From an uncultured Chitinophagaceae bacterium (lineage in GTDB: Bacteria; Bacteroidota; Bacteroidia; Chitinophagales; Chitinophagaceae): DNA of 10,334 nucleotides. This document shows positions 6,227-10,334 of this stretch, piece after piece (positions within the stretch are counted from its first letter, which is position 1; every line of letters starts with the position of its first letter). Location of the stretch: positions 1 through 10,334 of the forward strand of contig CAMLEM010000034.1 in assembly GCA_946479005.1 (NCBI GenBank). The letters run 5' to 3'. The position numbers and the translations under genes were made by a program. The notes under the pieces were generated by a model. The model had not been told where the DNA came from and ran no database searches. It saw only the letters and a list, made by a program, of their open reading frames with translations.

Positions 6227-7042
6227 TCAATCGATTTCCTTTACCAGGGAAGTCAGCATTTCCCTGTATTTCCCGGTTTTCCCGTGTTCGGTTTCAAGAT
6301 TCACATATTTCCACCTGTTCTCTCCGGCCCAGATGCTAAGTGAGCCATCCCGGGTGGCGTTTTCATTGTCCTGCAGGATGCTGTTGAACCCGAGTTTCAC
6401 GGAAACCCGGTAGATCTTTTCGTCCGTGGTGAGAACGAGGTCGTCGGGGTCTTCATTCGGATTGAGATGAACTTTAAGGGCATCCTTTTCATATTCGCCT
6501 CCCGAAGCGTAAGAGGCCGCTGAAAATCCGCCATTGGTATTGTTATGAAGCGCTACCAGGTAGCGGGCATCTTCGGGAATGAGGGACAGGAACCTGTCTG
6601 CGAACCTTCTGATCTCCTTTGCGGCCTCCCCATCATATCGTCCCTGGTCTTTCATCGTTTCAAAAATGCCCGTATCCGAGAACATCCGGTTGGGATCGAA
6701 ACCAAACCGGTCTCCCCGGAAGCTGAAACGAATGACCCGCTCACGACTGTTCTCTATCCTAATCAGCACACCACCTTTTTTCTCCAGGATGGGAATGGCG
6801 GCTTCCACGGCAGTGAATTCATTATCGTGAAGGTTGATGTAAACGAATCGACTTTCTTCCCCAAACTGCCTGATGTGAATGGGAATGCGGGTATCACCGA
6901 GCTGGTAGTAAATGATCTTTTCAGATGGTTCTATCTGCTCGTGGCGTGCAGCATTGCCACAACTTATCGCAGTGGCACTTACCAGGGATAGCCACCCGGT
7001 GACAAGGATTAATATGGGAATTAAATTCTTCAAATTTTCCAT
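6227..7042 (-). CDS. Predicted lipoprotein with M14 carboxypeptidase-like motifs
   Basis: About 271 residues from the ATG at 7042. The N-terminus is a hydrophobic signal ending TAIS-Cys28-GN, a plausible though imperfect lipobox, so it is probably anchored in the cell envelope. Motifs in the order of M14-type zinc carboxypeptidases are NLHDNE (His72, Glu75: HxxE zinc ligands), FDPNR (116-119, substrate-binding Asn-Arg), ALHNNTNG (His166, third ligand) and NLETEHG (Glu250 or Glu252, possible catalytic Glu). No close family name is recalled; the aspartoacylase-like branch of M14 is possible. Peptidoglycan or peptide trimming is inferred only. The frame is open to 7099, but those extra codons lie in the palindromic repeat, so the inner ATG is preferred. 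The gene follows plsX on the same strand across that palindrome. Confidence 0.75.
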   Translation of the reverse strand: MENLKNLIPILILVTGWLSLVSATAISCGNAARHEQIEPSEKIIYYQLGDTRIPIHIRQFGEESRFVYINLHDNEFTAVEAAIPILEKKGGVLIRIENSRERVIRFSFRGDRFGFDPNRMFSDTGIFETMKDQGRYDGEAAKEIRRFADRFLSLIPEDARYLVALHNNTNGGFSAASYASGGEYEKDALKVHLNPNEDPDDLVLTTDEKIYRVSVKLGFNSILQDNENATRDGSLSIWAGENRWKYVNLETEHGKTGKYREMLTSLVKEID

Positions 7043-7046
7043 TGTT

Positions 7047-7140
7047 CTCTGTGTAACTCTGCGGATCCTCTGTGGCTCTCTGCGTAGCAAAAAACACAAC
7101 TACACAGAGAACCCCAGAGGAGCCGCAGAGTTACACAGAG
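7047..7140. repeat. 94-nt near-perfect palindrome between plsX and the lipoprotein gene
   Basis: The outer 18 bp are exact (CTCTGTGTAACTCTGCGG at 7047-7064 against 7123-7140). The inner 23 bp (7065-7087 against 7100-7122) carry four mismatches. The 12-nt A-rich loop is at 7088-7099. Within each arm CTCTG recurs every 10-11 nt (7047, 7057, 7068, 7078). The element starts one base after the plsX stop and ends 4 nt before the next ATG, so it fills the gap. No T run follows on either strand, so it does not look like an intrinsic terminator. It resembles dispersed intergenic palindromes in general form; the copy number elsewhere is unknown. Confidence 0.9.
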
Positions 7141-7141
7141 C

Positions 7142-8086
7142 TTAGGAAGAAAGTCCGCTGCACACGCTCTCCACAACCTTCTTTTCCACCATTATCTGTG
7201 CCAAATGGATCATATTCATAAACGCCTTGGCGTGAGAGATGCCGTGACCGATGATGACGGGGCGGGAGATGCCGAGCACAGGTGTGCCTCCATAATTTTC
7301 AAAATCAAATCTTTTGAAATAGGGATGATCCACCTGTATGATCTGCCCCACATCGAAAAGGGATTCGGCCATCTTGAGTATGATATTCCCGGTGAATCCT
7401 TCGCAGATCATCACATCGGCCTGGTCGCCCAGCAATACTTCACGTCCTTCAATGTTACCTATAAAATGGATGGAGGAATTCGATTTCAGCAAGGGATAGG
7501 TGGATTGGGCCAGTGTATTTCCCTTGGTTTCTTCTTCTCCCACGTTAATGAGCCCGACGCGGGGATTTTCAATGCCCAGGACGAGGTTCGCATAAATGGA
7601 ACCCATTATCGCGAACTGGTTCAGTTGCTCAGGCTTGCAATCCGCATTCAAACCCACATCCAAAAGGAGGGCCGTACCCCCATTGGTCTTGGGTACGATG
7701 GTGGAGATCGCGGGGCGGATCACACCTTCCACCGGCTTCAGCGCAAAGAGGGCACCGACCATCATCGCTCCGGTGTTTCCGGCACTGAGAAAGGCATCCA
7801 TTTTTCCCGAGGCCAATAGTTGAAATCCGACAGCGATGGATGAATCCGTTTTTTCCTTCATCGCACGGGTGGGATGTTCGTGCATATCGATCACCTGGCT
7901 GGCTGGAGCGATCCGGACGTGTTCCCTGGATACCTGGTGGGCGTCGAGGAGATCACTTATCTTTTCCTCGTCGCCGATGAGGAGCAGGTTGGCAGGAATG
8001 TTATGACCTGAGAGGTAAAGCTGAACGCCTTTAACCGCTTCCAGCGGGGCATAATCGCCACCCATCATATCAATTCCTATAAGCAT
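7142..8086 (-). CDS. plsX: Phosphate acyltransferase PlsX
   Basis: Converts acyl-ACP and phosphate into acyl-phosphate, the acyl donor for PlsY in the first step of phospholipid synthesis; a peripheral membrane enzyme. The 314 residues fit the family. Recognisable segments are IDMMGGDYAP (5-14) at the N-terminus, HEHPTRAMKEKTDSSIAVGF, FLSAGNTGAMMVGAL, the GLINVGEEETKGN segment, and the VMICEGFTGNIILKMAES loop near the C-terminus. The ATG at 8086 gives the standard start. It is downstream of rpmF and the YceD-like gene on the same strand, an arrangement common across bacteria. fabH, which often follows plsX, is not here; a palindrome and an unrelated lipoprotein gene follow instead. Confidence 0.97.
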   Translation of the reverse strand: MLIGIDMMGGDYAPLEAVKGVQLYLSGHNIPANLLLIGDEEKISDLLDAHQVSREHVRIAPASQVIDMHEHPTRAMKEKTDSSIAVGFQLLASGKMDAFLSAGNTGAMMVGALFALKPVEGVIRPAISTIVPKTNGGTALLLDVGLNADCKPEQLNQFAIMGSIYANLVLGIENPRVGLINVGEEETKGNTLAQSTYPLLKSNSSIHFIGNIEGREVLLGDQADVMICEGFTGNIILKMAESLFDVGQIIQVDHPYFKRFDFENYGGTPVLGISRPVIIGHGISHAKAFMNMIHLAQIMVEKKVVESVCSGLSS

Positions 8087-8100
8087 ACTGTACGACCCTA

Positions 8101-8144
8101 AATAAAAAATCCAAAACCTTTGGCGTTAGCGAGGTTCAGGATTT
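8101..8144 (-). terminator. Weak terminator- or attenuator-like hairpin between rpmF and plsX
   Basis: On the minus strand AAATCC (8144-8139) pairs with GGATTT (8112-8107), and inside it ACCT (8135-8132) pairs with AGGT (8119-8116). The stem is followed by TTTTTTATT. The interrupted stem and short T run suggest partial termination at most, which could lower plsX expression relative to rpmF. A second short hairpin, ATTTCCC/GGGAAAT (8153-8168), touches the rpmF stop codon. Confidence 0.35.
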
Positions 8145-8167
8145 AAAGTAAGATTTCCCGGGGGAAA

Positions 8168-8362
8168 TTATTTCTTAACAGGAGACTTCTCAGCAACAAC
8201 CTTACCCTTGTAATACAATTTACCCTCACTCACGTGTGCACGGTGGCGTACGTGTGTTTCACCGGTAGCAGTATCTGTGGTCAATGTGGTTTCTGTCGCT
8301 TTGTAATGCGTCCTGCGCTTGGCGCTTCTTTGCTGACTATGTCGGCGTTTAGGATTAGGCAT
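8168..8362 (-). CDS. rpmF: 50S ribosomal protein L32
   Basis: 64 residues beginning MPNPKRRHSQQRSAKRRTHYKA, the conserved L32 N-terminus (MAVPKRRxSxxRxxxRRxHxK type). The middle has HVRHRAHVSEGKLYYKGKVV, where related proteins have HRV(S/C)-GYY. There are no cysteines, so this is the zinc-free form. The start lies 27 nt after the stop of the YceD-like gene. The yceD-rpmF-plsX order couples ribosome protein and lipid synthesis genes in many bacteria. Confidence 0.97.
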   Translation of the reverse strand: MPNPKRRHSQQRSAKRRTHYKATETTLTTDTATGETHVRHRAHVSEGKLYYKGKVVAEKSPVKK

Positions 8363-8389
8363 AACTCAATTATTGATAAAATTCTTGTT

Positions 8390-8941
8390 TCAATTTTCTT
8401 CCAGGTCCCGGAACTTTTCCAATCCTTTCCAGATTGGGTTATCCCGGCTTTCTTTCACTTCGGGTTCCATTTTTTTCAGCACATCAAGGGCCTTCGGATT
8501 GCAGTGAGGTCCATCCATCTTCTCATACTCGCAGGTCTTCTGCATCGGGAGGCTGAGATTGATGAATTCATAGATCCAGTTGGAAACATCGATATGGCTT
8601 TCGCCCTGCGCGATGTAATACATATCCGGATCGTCCTCTTCCGCGTTGGCTGCCTCCGGGTCCTCCACCATTTTCACTGTGATATTGAAATCATCCCAAA
8701 GTTGCAGGGGAAGATTGTTATTACAGCGATCACAGGTGGTTTCCACGGTACCGCCGATCTCGAACTTCAACTGTAAAAAGCCCGTTTTCCTGTCGAGCAG
8801 CAATTTTACGTTAGCCTTGCAGTTCCGGAAATCCTGCTGTTGATATGCTTCAAAGAACCTGTCCTCGATCTGGTAGTTGAACTCGTGCAACCCGGGTTTC
8901 AATCCCACAAAAGCGATCTCATATTCCCGGCTACGGCCCAT
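8390..8941 (-). CDS. YceD/DUF177-family protein
   Basis: About 183 residues from the ATG at 8941. YceD-family proteins sit next to rpmF in most bacteria and are linked to 23S rRNA maturation in E. coli and plants; the biochemical role here is inferred from that. Visible features are the conserved core FEIGGTVETTCDRC with Cys70 and Cys73, an acidic stretch (EDPEAANAEEDDPD), then INLSLPMQKTCEYEKMDG with Cys137, and Cys147 in HCNPKAL. The last parts are the usual NPIWKGLEKF ending. The four cysteines could hold a metal. A TTG at 8968 in the same frame was rejected as start because it falls inside a candidate -7 box. It is first in the cluster, diverging from the DUF3810 gene. Confidence 0.92.
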   Translation of the reverse strand: MGRSREYEIAFVGLKPGLHEFNYQIEDRFFEAYQQQDFRNCKANVKLLLDRKTGFLQLKFEIGGTVETTCDRCNNNLPLQLWDDFNITVKMVEDPEAANAEEDDPDMYYIAQGESHIDVSNWIYEFINLSLPMQKTCEYEKMDGPHCNPKALDVLKKMEPEVKESRDNPIWKGLEKFRDLEEN

Positions 8942-8965
8942 AAGTCCAACTTTTAAAAGAGTGTG

Positions 8966-8973
8966 CAAAGGTA
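8966..8973 (-). promoter_or_regulatory. Candidate -7 box of the yceD-rpmF-plsX transcript
   Basis: Minus strand TACCTTTG, an exact TAnnTTTG match, 24 nt before the ATG at 8941. No good TTTG is found at the expected distance upstream (CTTC lies there), so the -33 element is weak. Confidence 0.45.
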
Positions 8974-9106
8974 AGGGAAAGATCGGACATTTGAAGCTGG
9001 AATTTGGATTATTTTCGCCCTCCAGGTTCTGTTTAAAAGCCTGTTTTTAAGACACTTGAAATTTATTTCTTTGCGTGCTACCCTGTCCCGGATCGCTGCC
9101 CGCCTG

Positions 9107-10183
9107 ATGAAGAGCCGGGGCTGGATATTACTCATCCTGCTGAGCATCCTGATCAAATGGGCTTCCTGGTACCCGGGCTGGGTGGAAAGGAATTACAGCC
9201 TGGGGCTCTATCCCTGGATCGCCCGGGTACAGCGTTTCCTGTTTGGGTGGGTCCCTTTTAGTCTGGGCGATCTTTTTTATGCCTTCCTGGTCCTGGTGAT
9301 CCTTTTCAAAACGTATCATTTGTCACGCACCCTCTATCTCAGGAAAATGAACCGCCGGTATTTTATCCGGGGCTTGCAGCAGGTGATCTTTTTTTTTCTC
9401 TTCCTCTACGTAAGCTTCAACCTGCTCTGGGGGCTGAATTATAATCGTCGCGGCATCGCTTACCAGCTTAACCTCGACGTAAAACAGTATACCCTCGAGG
9501 ACCTGGATACGCTGACCCGCTCACTGCACGAAAAAGTGAACCATTACGCGGGGATGGTGACCGCGTCGAAACGCGACTCACTGGACAGGAAGAAATATCT
9601 TTTTCGCGGGGCAGTGAAGGCCTTTGAAGCGGCATCCAGGGTGCATTCCTTCCTGAAATATGAGCCGCGTTCACTGAAACCTTCCCTGTACAGCTACCTT
9701 GGAAATTATCTCGGCTTCCAGGGATATTACAATCCCTTTACAGGGGAAGGCCAGGTGAATACCACGGTCCCGCGGTTCCTCGAGCCGTTTGTCACCGCGC
9801 ACGAGATCGCGCATCAACTGGGTTATGCGCGGGAGAATGAGGCCAATTTCGTAGGATATATTGCCTGCCGCTATTACGAGGACCCCGGTTTCCGTTATTC
9901 CGTTTATTATGATATGTACAATTATGCGGTGGGGGAAGTCTTCCGGAGAGACACGGTTTTGGGAAAAAAATTCCAGGATGCCCTGCACCGCCAGGTGAAA
10001 GAGGACCAGGAAGCGTTCCGGGATTTTTACAAAAAGTACAGGAATCCCATTGAGCCGATCGTGATGTGGGGATATGGACAATTCTTAAAGGCCAATAACC
10101 AGCCGGCCGGTAAGCGATCCTATAATGAAGTGGTCGCCTGGCTCATTGCGTATTATAAGAGATATGGGGTGGGGGCCTTGTAA
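9107..10183 (+). CDS. DUF3810-type membrane protein with HExxH metalloprotease motif
   Basis: About 358 residues. N-terminal membrane segments are at about 5-20 (GWILLILLSILIKWASW), 52-70 and 88-110. A region specific to Bacteroidota DUF3810 proteins follows (SLGLYPWIARVQRFLFGWVPF, PFSLGDLFYAF, LLWGLNYNRRG). The C-terminal soluble domain holds HEIAHQLGYARENEANF, with the zincin motif His232-Glu233-x-x-His236 and Glu243 or Glu245 as possible third ligand. It is probably an inner-membrane zinc protease of unknown substrate. The ATG at 9107 was chosen; a TTG at 9056 in frame would add 17 residues but overlaps a TTTCTTTG sequence resembling a -7 box. The first clear membrane helix follows directly from the ATG. 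It diverges from the yceD cluster with 165 nt between the starts. Confidence 0.85.
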   Translation: MKSRGWILLILLSILIKWASWYPGWVERNYSLGLYPWIARVQRFLFGWVPFSLGDLFYAFLVLVILFKTYHLSRTLYLRKMNRRYFIRGLQQVIFFFLFLYVSFNLLWGLNYNRRGIAYQLNLDVKQYTLEDLDTLTRSLHEKVNHYAGMVTASKRDSLDRKKYLFRGAVKAFEAASRVHSFLKYEPRSLKPSLYSYLGNYLGFQGYYNPFTGEGQVNTTVPRFLEPFVTAHEIAHQLGYARENEANFVGYIACRYYEDPGFRYSVYYDMYNYAVGEVFRRDTVLGKKFQDALHRQVKEDQEAFRDFYKKYRNPIEPIVMWGYGQFLKANNQPAGKRSYNEVVAWLIAYYKRYGVGAL

Positions 10184-10185
10184 TT

Positions 10186-10220
10186 CAGGGTGCAGGATGA
10201 AGGGTGTAGGGTGTAGGATT
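10186..10220 (+). repeat. Heptamer tandem array 3 (consensus NAGGRTG)
   Basis: Five 7-nt units in register: CAGGGTG, CAGGATG, AAGGGTG, TAGGGTG, TAGGATT. The array begins 2 nt after the TAA of the DUF3810 gene and is G-rich on that gene's coding strand. It is close in sequence and period to array 2 at 5037-5078. Confidence 0.8.
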
Positions 10221-10229
10221 GGATTCAAA

Positions 10230-10334
10230 TCAATGGATCACCCAGGAGAGGATGATATTCTGAAAAACCTTGTAATGCACCCTGAAGTTCTCATTCTGCG
10301 GAAAATACAAGGCAAAATTCTCCAACATCATAAG
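10230..10334 (-). CDS. C-terminal end of an unrecognised protein
   Basis: The last 34 codons of a minus-strand gene entering from the right edge, stopping at a TGA (10232-10230). The residues MMLENFALYFPQNENFRV, then HYKVFQNIILSWVIH, have the look of real protein (mixed helix and strand, no low complexity). I do not recognise the family. It converges on the DUF3810 gene, whose stop is 46 nt away; the gap between them is filled mainly by heptamer array 3. Confidence 0.6.
   Translation of the reverse strand, partial: LMMLENFALYFPQNENFRVHYKVFQNIILSWVIH

Noticed and set aside
7043..7099. Upstream start for the M14-like lipoprotein
   Set aside because: The extra residues lie in the palindrome arm and delay the signal peptide. 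The ATG at 7042 gives a normal one.
7205..7819. A 204-codon plus-strand frame
   Set aside because: It is the antisense shadow of plsX.
9056..9106. TTG start adding 17 residues to the DUF3810 gene
   Set aside because: A TTG codon overlapping a -7-like sequence is less likely than the ATG at 9107, though it cannot be fully excluded.

Overview
The window looks like a chromosomal segment of a Bacteroidota bacterium. The evidence is a tRNA promoter of the exact TTTG-N20-TAnnTTTG type used by the Bacteroidota housekeeping sigma factor, few Shine-Dalgarno sequences, a DUF3810-type membrane protein, a yceD-rpmF-plsX cluster and small exported Cys-rich proteins. Identifications rest on reading motifs by eye; no database was searched.

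Left part (1-5019): a stress or dormancy cluster. On the minus strand, in transcription order, are a two-domain universal stress protein (4401-3565), a second universal stress protein (from 3475) whose last 31 codons are cut off by an in-frame TAA, a small PPOX-type flavin-binding protein (2521-2066), and a P-type cation ATPase that runs off the left edge (2044-1). Diverging from it on the plus strand is an Hsp20 small heat-shock protein (4579-5019). Its candidate promoter is overlaid by a perfect 13-bp inverted repeat that could be an operator. The mix of Hsp20, USPs, P-type ATPase and flavoprotein recalls the gene content of the mycobacterial DosR dormancy regulon.

Middle (5020-7140): a heptamer repeat and hairpin, then a complete tRNA-Lys(UUU) unit (promoter, tRNA, terminator). 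Next, on the minus strand, come two small exported Cys-rich proteins and a larger predicted lipoprotein with M14 carboxypeptidase-like motifs. The smallest protein has six cysteines spaced exactly five residues apart. A 94-nt near-perfect palindrome separates the lipoprotein gene from plsX.

Right part (7142-10334): a lipid/ribosome cluster on the minus strand in the order yceD-like, rpmF (L32), plsX. Diverging from it is a membrane metalloprotease-like DUF3810 gene. The last 34 codons of an unrecognised minus-strand gene enter at the right edge.

Three G-rich heptamer arrays (2587-2635, 5037-5078, 10186-10220) each begin a few bases after a stop codon. In each case the G-rich strand is the coding strand of the gene that has just ended. 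This shared placement is the most interesting feature that the genes do not explain.
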